Origin: Pycnococcus provasolii | Taxonomy: Eukaryota > Chlorophyta > Pseudoscourfieldiophyceae > Pseudoscourfieldiales > Pycnococcaceae | Assembly (NCBI GenBank): GCA_938743325.2 | Contig: OW568877.1 | Coordinates: 496,001 to 560,000 of the forward strand | Length of the DNA stretch: 64,000 nucleotides | Reading direction: 5' to 3' | Part shown: one piece after another, positions 32,266 through 42,400 of the stretch | How the letters are laid out: each line of letters starts with the position of its first letter | Position numbering within the stretch: the stretch's first letter is position 1 | Notes under the pieces: generated by a model | Told to the model about the DNA's origin: nothing | The model's database searches: none | Seen by the model: the letters and a program-made list of their open reading frames with translations, nothing else | Translations under genes and position numbers: made by a program

Positions 32266-32301
32266 GCGGACAAAAATGACATTAATGTCATTTTTGTCCG
32301 C
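32266..32301. repeat. perfect 36-bp palindrome in the LTR
   Basis: Arms GCGGACAAAAATGA around ATTAAT, again with a CATTAATG centre. The 3' LTR copy is at 43154-43189. Flanking GTCCCCGTGAA and TTCATGGGGAC extend the pairing outward with one mismatch. Confidence 0.9.
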
Positions 32302-32719
32302 TGTTCATGGGGACTTGCAAGGTCACGTGATGTGGACAGGTGAGGTGCCCCGAGTGGAGGTTGCCCGTTGCAAGGCGGCCCCGTGTGGAGGTTGCCTATT
32401 GCAAGGTGGCCCCACGGTTGTGTGTGGTGGGCTGTGGTTGTATGGGTTTCCCTGCTGCCATTGTCAACGCGTTTTTGTGTACGCACGAGTGGCGTACGCT
32501 TGTTGACCGGTGAAGAGAGAGAGAGAGAGAGAGTTTTAAGTGTAACTTGGCTCCGGCCTTGTGGAGTTAGGGTGGTAAAACAACTAGGGTTGTCCGTTGT
32601 CGCCTGGTCGAGCCTCGTGGGCTCGCCTGGGGTGGTGGTGGTGGCGCTGGTGGTGTGGAGGGAGATTGTGAGTAGTGTGTGACGTGAGTTAGTTACATTT
32701 CTTTTTACACAAAAACGTG

Positions 32720-32871
32720 GACAACGACCGCAGCAGCAGCAGGAGAGGAGGAGGATCCCAAAGGGACCGGACCACGACCGCAGCAGCAGCAGCAGGAGAG
32801 GAATCCCAAAGGGACAACGATCGCAGCAGCAGCAGCAGCAGCAGGAGAGGAATCCCAAAGGGACAACGATC

Positions 32872-32902
<31 letters not shown>

Positions 32903-32926
32903 GAGGATCCCAAAGGGACCACGATC

Positions 32927-32961
<35 letters not shown>

Positions 32962-33030
32962 GGAATCCCAAAGGGACAACGATCGCAGCAGCAGCAGCAG
33001 CAGGAGGAGGATCCCAAAGGGACAACGATC

Positions 33031-33061
<31 letters not shown>

Positions 33062-33085
33062 GAGGATCCCAAAGGGACCACGATC

Positions 33086-33117
<32 letters not shown>

Positions 33118-33140
33118 GGAATCCCAAAGGGACCACGATC

Positions 33141-33193
<53 letters not shown>

Positions 33194-33310
33194 GGAATCC
33201 CAAAGGGACCACGATCGCAGCAGCAGCAGCAGCAGCAGCAGGAGAGGAATCCCAAAGGGACAACGATCGCAGCAGCAGCAGCAGCAGCAGGAGAATCCCA
33301 CACGACCACA
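32720..33310. repeat. compound minisatellite: (CAG)n plus ~27-bp spacer, about 11 units
   Basis: Each unit is a CAG run of 4 to about 17 triplets followed by GAGAGGAATCCCAAAGGGAC and ACGATCG, with a GAGGAGGATCCC variant. The array occupies the leader between the 5' LTR and the Gag gene. Because no unit contains a stop in several frames, long spurious reading frames of Gln/Ser/Ala or Leu/Cys appear on both strands. Confidence 0.92.
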
Positions 33311-33342
33311 ACGACAGCAGTCAGCAGTTGGCGCGCACGCGC

Positions 33343-33449
33343 GTATAAATTAGTGTATAAATTAGTTGGGGTCCCTGAGGAAGTGGGCGAACCAACCTCG
33401 TTAAAAAACGGGCTCGGGGGCTTTTATCAAAGCCTCCTCCACTATAAAA
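33343..33449 (+). promoter_or_regulatory. TATA-like boxes in the retrotransposon leader
   Basis: TATAAAT occurs at 33344-33350 and 33356-33362 as a tandem GTATAAATTAGT pair, and TATAAAA at 33443-33449. They lie about 500-600 bases before Gag and outside the sequence shared by the LTRs, so they suggest, but do not prove, a start site downstream of the minisatellite. Confidence 0.4.
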
Positions 33450-33655
33450 CCCGAGAAGGCAACTCGTTAGAATAAATCCAAAACCCGAACTTGAAGACAC
33501 TTGTCTCGTTCCAAAACCCGAACTGAGAAAAGGGTGGAAAACCCTTTGTCGTTTGCTTGTAACGAGGGGATCCACAGTTGGTCCTGAGCATAAGACCTAC
33601 AGGGAAGGGGGTACACCTAAGACCTACACAAGGGGGACAAGGTCCCGACAACTGA

Positions 33656-33765
33656 GTAAGGTTCTGACCAGGGTTTCTGACTAGGGTTGCTACTAGGGTT
33701 ACCGTTAGGGTCTCTGATTAGGGTTTCTGTTAGGGTTACGAACGCAACCCTAACCCTAAACCTGA
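33656..33765. repeat. degenerate TTAGGG/CCCTAA tract in the leader
   Basis: Several CTAGGGTT/TTAGGGTT copies at about 33670-33740 are followed by AACCCTAACCCTAAACC in the opposite sense at about 33742-33762. It resembles the host's upstream tracts and might have been captured from a host promoter. Confidence 0.6.
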
Positions 33766-33951
33766 CAGGGAGCGGGCCGAGTTGGTTTCCAAAAAGGAAC
33801 TGACAGGTGGCCCCGGGATCCTCAGATCCACGTGTGAGATCACCAGTTGGGGAGGCAGAAAGTAGGTTCCCCACGGCCTAAGGCTGCGGCTTACGCATAG
33901 TAGGTCAGCGCCAGGCGAGGATCACGGCCCACACTCGGAGGATCCCAGTGC

Positions 33952-36462
33952 ATGCTCACGAGATCACAACGTCGTCAAAGACAGATCTCCAACGAGCAAG
34001 AGGGACGCGACGTCACTGACGAGGCACCAAGCGTAGACGGCGAGGGTACCGAAGAGCCGACAGCGATGAGCGACGGTGGAGATGCAAACGCGAGCGGTAG
34101 CAGGTCGTCGCACCTGAGTCCGCTCACGGGATCCGAGACATCGGAGGAGGCGGCGAGGTGGTTGGCCAACTTCCAACAGTTGTATCAACCGAAGTTGCAT
34201 AACGCCAATTACCAAACGGTGTTGACGTTCTTGGTGGCGAACACGGCTCAAGGCACGCCGGCGTGGACACTACTGCAGGACACGCAGCACGACGCCGATT
34301 GGCTCAAGAAAGCGCTTGCCGCCAGCAAGGATGCCGAGACGGGAAGCGAGAGACAGGCAGTGGCGAAAGCGGCGGCGGAGCTGTTCACTAAATGGGACGG
34401 CGCCGTACGTAAAGAATTTGTTACTAAGCGTAACAAGTTAGAGAGTTCCCAACTTCACACGATTAAGGTGAGTGGGAAGAAGGACCGCCCTGAACACATG
34501 GCCAAGTTGATGGAGCAGGAGGTCGAACGCGTCGCGCCGGAGTACAACATGGAGCAACTCCAGCGTGTCGTGGTAGACGCGTACACTAAGCATTCAGAGC
34601 TTCACCAGTACCTCCGGGAGTGGGTGAAGAGCTCCGAAGGGATGGAGGCCGTCTCGACACACGACGAGGCGCATTCAGACATGTCCGACGTAACACTCCA
34701 ACCAGAGGAGGTGCAGGACTTGCTCACAGAGAATGCGCGGCGAGTTAAGGCGGAAGGTGAACACCCTGAGCTGTTTGCCATGGCGACACGTACGCGCCGG
34801 CTCACAACGCGACAGGGCATAGCCATTGGGTTAATAAGGGCCATCTCCAAGCAGGCCCAGATCAAGTGGAACAGGCTCAACCGAAGTGAAGCTGCCGTAG
34901 GTGGCGCTCGTCGCGAGGAGGTGAACATCACGCCATACCAATTGGTGAAACAACTCCAGTCGCTCGTGAAACCAAAGTTTGGCGACACGGCGTGGGAAAA
35001 CGCAACGTGCGAACTACATCCAGAGGGCAAGCACACCAATGGTAATTGTTCCGTCCACAAGCAAGTGCACGCCATGTCACAGACTACGCGGCGGAACAGG
35101 GTAGCGGCGGTGGCAGAAATTGACACGGCAGCGGTGGCCGCGCCAGTCGGAGGTGGGAGGTGGAACCCGAACGCAGCCACGGGGCGCGTAGGGGGAGGTG
35201 CTCAGCCCACAGGTCAAGTGCCAAGACCAGGTGATTGGGAATGTGGAGTCATAGGGTGCCGAGCCAAAGGCAACCGAGCGAATTTCGCGTCAAAGACTCA
35301 ATGTTACATGTGTAACACTCCCAAGGACAAAGCTATGTCAGGAGGGCTCATGCTCGACACTGAGGGCAAGGTTGTCCCGGTCGGAAGCAAGCCTGGCATT
35401 GCCGCCACGGCGTCTGCGGAAGAGGGACGCAAGCAACGTATCGATGCGGCGGTGGCAGCCGCATTGGCTGAGAGGGACGAAGAAGCGGCGGTGGCGGCAG
35501 CCGTTGCCGCGGCGTTAGCTGACGCCGACTTGCAAGGTCACCAGGGTGGCACGCAAGGTAGGAAGACGGCTAGCGTGTGCGTGTCAGGTGGGCACGACGA
35601 GCCTATGATCAGCACGGCGGCCGCAGCGGACTCCCGAGTCAACGCGCAGCCGTTACCTGAATCATTCCTCACGCGAGGAGAGAAGCCAGCGCAGAGCCAA
35701 CCAATAGTGAAGGAATTGGCAGCGGTGCGTGCGCATGGCGTACGTGCAGTGGTGAGCTTACAACTCCACAGCGAGGTGGTGGGCGTAGATGAGGCGTCAG
35801 TGGGTGCACTCGCAACGAAAGAGTTACCCACAGAGACACCGGAGGCGCCGGAGACGAATGCCAAGGTAATGGCGGCTGCAGAATTGGTGCGCCAAATTGT
35901 CAAGGGCGAAATTAAGGTGCCTCCACACCGTCTCCCTGAGGGCACGGTTGAGTTCCGCCTAGGGAAGGCGGCGGTACGGGCGCGACGTCCGCTGTCCGAT
36001 ACCGGGTGTAACGTGTGGGTTATTACCGCAAGTTTGTGGAAGAAACTTGAAGGCGCGCTTCCACGGGGTGTACCCACTCTGTCCCACGATCTCACCACAG
36101 CGATGGGAGAGGGGAAGGGCGAAGAAGTACCACTCGAGGCGGGCATGACGTGTGCAGTGGCGCCCGGGACGGAGAACGAAACCTGGATGCCATGTTCAGT
36201 GGTGGTGGCGGAGGACAATGCGGTATTTGATTGCCTCATACCCACGTTGTTCCACTACGCCTATAATGCGTACGTGGTACCTGCGAAGGGGGTCATGTAT
36301 TGGAACCCTGACGGTTTGGGCACGACGAGGGTGGCGACGTTGCCGGTGCGAATCAGCAGCCACGCAACTTGCACGGCAGTCGACGAGCCGGAACACAACT
36401 CACAGGATGGCTCGGGAAACGAGGAGCTCGCGCGCCTACTGGTGGATGCGCTGCGAGCGTAA
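33952..36462 (+). CDS. retrotransposon Gag-protease polyprotein
   Basis: 836 aa from ATG 33952. A disordered N terminus is followed by a helical capsid-like region (~60-300). A zinc finger at ~424-455 has the pattern W-E-C-x4-C-x7-N-x6-C-x2-C, which fits the RanBP2 type rather than a CCHC knuckle. Ala-rich helices follow. A retropepsin-like domain sits near the C terminus, with LSDTGCN (~683) as the catalytic Asp motif and a later hydrophobic FDCLIPTLF strand. Such a polyprotein packages the RNA and is processed by its own protease. The frame looks whole. Confidence 0.82.
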   Translation: MLTRSQRRQRQISNEQEGRDVTDEAPSVDGEGTEEPTAMSDGGDANASGSRSSHLSPLTGSETSEEAARWLANFQQLYQPKLHNANYQTVLTFLVANTAQGTPAWTLLQDTQHDADWLKKALAASKDAETGSERQAVAKAAAELFTKWDGAVRKEFVTKRNKLESSQLHTIKVSGKKDRPEHMAKLMEQEVERVAPEYNMEQLQRVVVDAYTKHSELHQYLREWVKSSEGMEAVSTHDEAHSDMSDVTLQPEEVQDLLTENARRVKAEGEHPELFAMATRTRRLTTRQGIAIGLIRAISKQAQIKWNRLNRSEAAVGGARREEVNITPYQLVKQLQSLVKPKFGDTAWENATCELHPEGKHTNGNCSVHKQVHAMSQTTRRNRVAAVAEIDTAAVAAPVGGGRWNPNAATGRVGGGAQPTGQVPRPGDWECGVIGCRAKGNRANFASKTQCYMCNTPKDKAMSGGLMLDTEGKVVPVGSKPGIAATASAEEGRKQRIDAAVAAALAERDEEAAVAAAVAAALADADLQGHQGGTQGRKTASVCVSGGHDEPMISTAAAADSRVNAQPLPESFLTRGEKPAQSQPIVKELAAVRAHGVRAVVSLQLHSEVVGVDEASVGALATKELPTETPEAPETNAKVMAAAELVRQIVKGEIKVPPHRLPEGTVEFRLGKAAVRARRPLSDTGCNVWVITASLWKKLEGALPRGVPTLSHDLTTAMGEGKGEEVPLEAGMTCAVAPGTENETWMPCSVVVAEDNAVFDCLIPTLFHYAYNAYVVPAKGVMYWNPDGLGTTRVATLPVRISSHATCTAVDEPEHNSQDGSGNEELARLLVDALRA

Positions 36463-39400
36463 AGACCTCGCCATCGGCTGAGGGAAGTAGGGAAGGGGGG
36501 AAAACACGAAGGGTTTATGGTTTGAAGAGATGGATAATGTGGCTCGGAGTGCTGTGGGTACTGGCGGTGGCAATGTCCACACCCAGCACGGGCACGTCCG
36601 CAAGTAACGTCAACGAAGACGCGACCACGTGGGCCGAGAGTACAGGTGGAGGCACGTTCGAAGACGAGGCGAGAAGGAATGGCTGGACGCATCCACCGCG
36701 GCGCATCAAGTGGAACAAGTCCCAAGCCAGGAGGATGAAGAAAATGGTGGATACCAAGCACCCGGCACGGCGAGGGTGGATGGCGGGCGCGGTGCTAACC
36801 GTACTGCTCGCGTGGCTCGTGTTGTTTGAAGTCAAGATGTGGCTGGCAACCGTGGTAGCGCTGACGCTAGTTGGAGGAGCTCACGTCAAGCGCCAAGTGT
36901 GGGCAGTTTGCACGGTGACGAGCGAGACAAAAGTCGCGCCAAGGCGCCCAGCACGGCTCATAGACGCAATGACGCCATACGGTGACGTCGGGCTGGAAGA
37001 GAGCGTGGAGACACGAGACGGATGGATGGTTGCGTCACGATTGACTGAGGAGCAAAAGGTGGAATTGTTGGAACTGTTGAACAGGAATAAAGGAGCGTTT
37101 GCGTGGAGCAATGACGACATTCCGGGATACAGTGGGGTTGACGGACCGTTCAAGATAGATGTAACGGACAAGTCAGTTGAAACCCGCCAACGCCAGAGGA
37201 GGTTGAACAAGGCGGAACAAGAGAAGGTGGATGAATGGTACCAAGCGTTTCAGGACGCGGGGTACATTCGGGAATATAAGTTGGGAGAGCACCAGTACGG
37301 GCTCCACGCAATGAACACCACGGTCGCAGCTAAGAAAGATGCGAAGACCGGAGAGTGGACGGATTGTAGGGTGTGTGCGGACTCGAGGAGTGTGAACGCC
37401 ATTACCATACGGGACAGGCGGGGTATGCACCGTGCCGATGACCAGATCGCGCGCCTTTCAGCGGCGAAGTACATCACCGCGGTGGACCTGCGGAAGGGTT
37501 TCAACCAGGTTCCCATGGACCCCGGTAGCATACACCTTACCCAGTTTTGGTGGAAGGGCAAAATCTATGTATGGGAGCGGATGACGTTCGGTTACGTCAA
37601 CGCGGCTGCCAAGTTCCAAACGGTAATGGACCGAGAACTGGCGGTGGCGGGATTGGACAACGAAACCACCTGCTACATAGATGACCTGTGTGTACACCAC
37701 GATGAGTGGAATGACCATTTGAAGGCACTTGAGCGTATGTTCGCCATGTGTAACACCACAGGTTTGAGGTTACACCCAGACAAGAGTAAGTTCGGGTTGG
37801 CGACTGTGGAGTTCCTAGGACACAAGGTGGGTGGGAACGGCGTTACACCAGATGAGGCCAAGGTCAAGGCGATTATAGGTATGGGGAGGCCAGAGAGTGC
37901 CAGTGACTTAAGGTCACAGCTCGGCCTAATCTCCTACTACCGGTCTTTCATCCCTAATGCGTCAGCAATGATTGAAGGAATGAGACCATTGCTCAAGAAA
38001 GGTGCAGTATGGGTGAAGGGTGCGTGGACCGACGAGCACCAAGCCCAGTTGGATGAGTTGAAAGAGAAGTTGGCAACGCCCGGCGTAGGGTTGTTCCACT
38101 TCGACGATGAGCTGGAGACGCACGTCTATACCGACTTTAGTTCGTACGGCATAGCTGCCGTGCTAGCTCAAGTGGGACCAGACGGGAAGGAGAGGCTGTG
38201 CGCGTGTATCTCGCGTAGCCTAAACGTACATGAAGCTAAGTATCCATCGTATTATGGCGAATTGCTCGCTGTGACGTGGGCGTTACGTACGTTTCACCCC
38301 TACATCTGGGGAAGGCATATCAAGTTGATCACGGACCACCAACCTTTAGTTTGGTTGATGGACTCCTCTCAGAAGAAAAATGCACACCACACGAGGTGGG
38401 CATTAATGGTGGAACAATATGACTTGGTGGTCATTCACAGGGCTGGAGCGTCGCATGCTAATGCCGACGTGCCCTCGCGATTCCCCTTGGCAACGGAGGA
38501 AGATAACTCTGGAGCAAGGTTGGATGACGGGGAGGAACGCAACCTGGGCGGACAAGTGAGGCTTGCGACGCCTGAAGAGTATGCCGAGTGGTACACAGCA
38601 GTTGCTCGTAACCCAGGTAACAAGGCAACTCAAAGTGACCTCAATCTTGACGGAGTCCCCGTCACAATTCCCAATCCCAGTCCGGACATGGCGAGTACGG
38701 TAGGGAACGGAAAGGGTGAAGAGGTGGGGCGCGCAGTGGCAGGCGCGTTAATTAAGGGCGAACCTTATGGTGCAGTAGCACCGCTCAGGGTCACCATGCG
38801 CGCGAGCGTGTGCGTGAGCCCCGCTGACAAGGTTAGCCACGAAGTGTGTGCTATGGTCAATGACGCCGTAGAAGATGAGACGGTGGAAACGCCGCTGACG
38901 GAGTGGAGGCGCCGGCTGAAACATGTCGTGCGAGGCGAATTGTTGCCGTCAACGGATCATGTTGGCAACGCAATATGGAGTTCTCCTGTAGTGGTGGTTG
39001 AAGGACCGGGCGTGTGCGGACGAGGCGTTCACGCCGCGTGGCAGTCAGGACTACAAGTGAACATGTGCGTTTCTGTGGAGACGTACCAGCTGAGAGAGCA
39101 GATGCGTGACGAGTACGTGCGCGCAAGGCTTCCACCTGGATGGGTGGCGCAACGCACTGATTCGGGCGTCGAGCAACTGTGGTGCCAAGCGTGGCAAGAC
39201 AATAACGCCAACGTCACGGAACTCGTTGAGCGCACACGGGCGGTGGCCTGTGGCGCCGAAGTGGTGGTGGCTGGTTTGATGGCGGACGAGGCGGAGCTCG
39301 ACGCAGACACTCGGTGGTGGAAGCGAATAGCGAGCGCCAACGCCGCAGTGGTAATCGAGACGCATGCCCGACATGCGAGAGGGAATTGGTGGGATGGTTG

Positions 39401-42400
39401 GATTGAGAGCTGTAACCGGCGCCCTGTAATCACCAACGTTGAACGCATGGACCTCCTTGCGGCTGTCTTAGCCGACGAAGGTGACGCGACGACAAGCGTG
39501 GCAGAGCGAGGCACGTCCGCACACCAAGAAAACAAAGAACCCTCCATGAGGAAAGGTGACGCAACGGCCAGGCAGATGGCTGCGGTTGCGCGCAACGTGG
39601 CTGACGGGATTAGCATGCGAGACATGTTGCAGCTCGCCCGAGAAGTCAGCGAAGCGAGAGATGAATGGGAGAGGAGCACCGGCACCGAAGCACAGCAAGT
39701 GGGGTTGGCCGCAAAACTGTGGTCACGCAACGTCATGCCGTGGCAAGGCAATCGTCCCAATGGAGCGGCGGTGGCGTCTTTAGTCTGCAATTGGGATTGG
39801 TGTCTGAGGAACCCAATGCCTAGCGGCCAAGAAGGAGTTAAGGAGCGGCTGGACAAGAAGGGATTGGGCTACGTGGACGCCAACCCGGAGGTTTCCGCAG
39901 CTCGAAAGTGCATGGCTCGATGGGCGCGCTGTCGAGTGCAAGATGAGGAAGGCAAGGCTATTGCGGCCGTATGCCAGCACGAGAAGCGCAATTTGAGTCA
40001 ACAACCTGTAACCAAAACAAGGTTACCAGGTTGGCCCAAAGAGTTGAGGGATAGGTTCGTCCATGCCATAGATGGTGGCTCAGAACTCTTGGTGCAACAA
40101 TATGAGACGGGCACGGAGTACCGTGTCTTCGTGCCAAGGCGTGAAGAAAACAACGCTGAGGTTGCGGCGGCAATAGCAAGTGAAGTCACCTCCACGGCTG
40201 CAAGCGCAGACCCGTGGGAGGATGAGGAACTCATGCTAGCCATGCGTGAAGGTGGCGCTGGAGCGGTTACCGACGTCGCAAAGCGCAGCCGAGTGGCAAG
40301 GCGCATGAGGTCGTATGCCACTAAACAACGAGACGGCGAGATGGTGCTCTTGTTTGTGCCTGACGGCCGGAGACCAAGAGAAGTGCCTCCGCCAGGCAAG
40401 CGTGAAGAAGTCATTGACTTGTACCACCGTAAGACAGGCCACTTCGGAGTACGGCGTACGTACGAACTGGTCAAGCTACATTATTGGTGGCCCGGCATGT
40501 ATCGCCAAGTGGCTACAGTGGTTGGGAAGTGTGCGGCTTGCGATTTGGCGAAAGCACGGCCGAACCGCAAGGCAGGTGGAACGGAGTTACAATCCTTGCC
40601 AATTCAAGGATTGTTCTTCAGGTGGCATGTTGATTTTGCTGGCCCGTTCAATGAGACTGAACGCGGTAACAAATACATCTTAATCTTCATTGATGCATTC
40701 AGCAAAGAACTTGTCGCGGTCCCCACTCCCGACAGGACGTCCTCTAATGTTGCGTATGCGTTCTTGCAACATGTCTTGAGTCGATACGGTGCTCCAGCCG
40801 TAGTGACGTCGGACAACGGACAAGAGTTCGTGGGAGGAGAGTTTGCGGAATTGTTAAGGGAGGCGTGCATCGACCACCGGACAACGTCACGCAACCATCC
40901 TCAGGCCAATGGCCAAGTGGAGCGTGTGGTACAGACGGTTAAGGAGTCTTTGAAACGTCTTACTGTAGACGCGGAGGAACACCGCGACTGGGACGTCTTG
41001 TTGATGTGGGTGGTACTCGGGTACCGCTGCAGTAAGCAAGCGTCATCGGGTATGAGCCCGTTCGAAGTGGTGTACGGCACGGAGCCCCAGTTGGCCATTG
41101 GTCACGGCGGTGCCTTCGCCGACGAGTTGGTCTATGAAGGAGTGGAGGAAGATGATGCGAAACGAGCGACTGAGACGACGGCCGTCAGCTTGCTCAAACG
41201 TGCGGTGGCCATGAAGAAGATGGTGGCTACCATCGATTCGAATTTGAAGGTGGCGCAACACCGAGATTCGTTACGATACGCACAGCTACGCGACGGTACG
41301 TACTGGCGTAAGCTCAGGAAGTTTGAGGTGGGTGATTTCGTTTATGTGGCGCGAGCTCATGCGAAAGGTTTGGAAGCGAAGGTAATGAGGACGGTGCTCC
41401 GAGTCAAGGAGGCACGCAGTGAAGATGTGTTTGTGTTGGAGGGTCGCGATGGCGCAACCATCGTGGAGCAGGCGGTAAACATGGCGCCGTGCCATTTGCC
41501 TGACCTGGACGGGACCGTTGACGGCACGCTACTCAAGGCTGCGTGGCGGTGCCAAGGGTGCAATGGTGACCGAGAACACAGCAAGATGATTGTGTGTGAC
41601 GGGTGTGGGAAGGCGTGGCACATCTGGTGTGTAACGCCACCACTTAAGGTCGTACCACAGACCACGTGGGTGTGCGAGGCATGCTCAATGCTGGGGTATC
41701 AACCATCCCCAAGCACGTTTGGTGACGGGGCGTATCGTCCACCTCCAACTGTGACCGCGAGGTTGCGAGACGAACGAGGTTTGGCGCTGCATGGGCGACG
41801 CGTAATGAAGGAGTTTGACGTGGGACCTGGTGTGAAGGAGCAACATGAAGGCACGGTGCTCTTCGAGGCTACTGCGCACCCGCCGTACCGATTCCGGATC
41901 AGGTACGACGATGGCGATGAAGAAACGATGTACGAGGCAGAAGTACGCAAGTACTTGCTTCCATCGAGTGGTGAAGTGAACAAAGATAAAAGTGATAATG
42001 TGAAACAAGATACTCGTGTGACAAGACTCAGGTCCACGCGTGGTAGTCACGTGGCAGCTGCATTGGCGTGGAAGAACGAGACAATGTTGTGCAAGTCCAA
42101 AGAGGTCTTACCTTTGATGGACAATGTGGTGTTGGCGAAACTGATGCAAGAGCTCCAGCCCGGATGCTCAGCGCGCACGGTAAGCAATATGGCGAGGGCG
42201 GTGGCGCTTATGCAGACGCCACGAGCGTTGCCTTGCGTCACGACAGTGCCCGGTGCACTCGAACAGCTGTGGGAGCATGTGGCTCTTGATAAATTTGAGT
42301 GGGTGTTGGATCCGTTCGCGGGTACCAAAGCGGTGGCTTCATACCTCAGCGGGCAAGAAGTGCGCGTAGTTAGCAATGACCTGAACCCTGGGCATGGCGC

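Larger units (their letters stand above)
32054..32706 (+). repeat. 5' LTR (shared 653-bp portion)
   Basis: Identical by eye to 42942-43594. It contains a (GA)n run near 32510-32533 and two perfect palindromes. Beyond 32706 the two LTR copies diverge: here the CAG minisatellite leader follows, while the 3' copy continues with 40 different bases to the TG...CA-type end. The true 3' limit of the 5' LTR is therefore unclear. Confidence 0.85.

Noticed and set aside
32235-33475. Long reading frames (200-360 codons) on both strands of the CAG minisatellite
   Set aside because: They are translations of a stop-free tandem repeat (poly Gln/Ser/Ala or Leu/Cys/Ala) and exist in several frames at once; no domain or start context supports them.
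33572-33600. TGGTCCTGAGC as a primer-binding site for the LTR element
   Set aside because: It begins TGG as many such sites do, but it is about 870 bp beyond the shared LTR sequence and I cannot match it to a tRNA 3' end with confidence.
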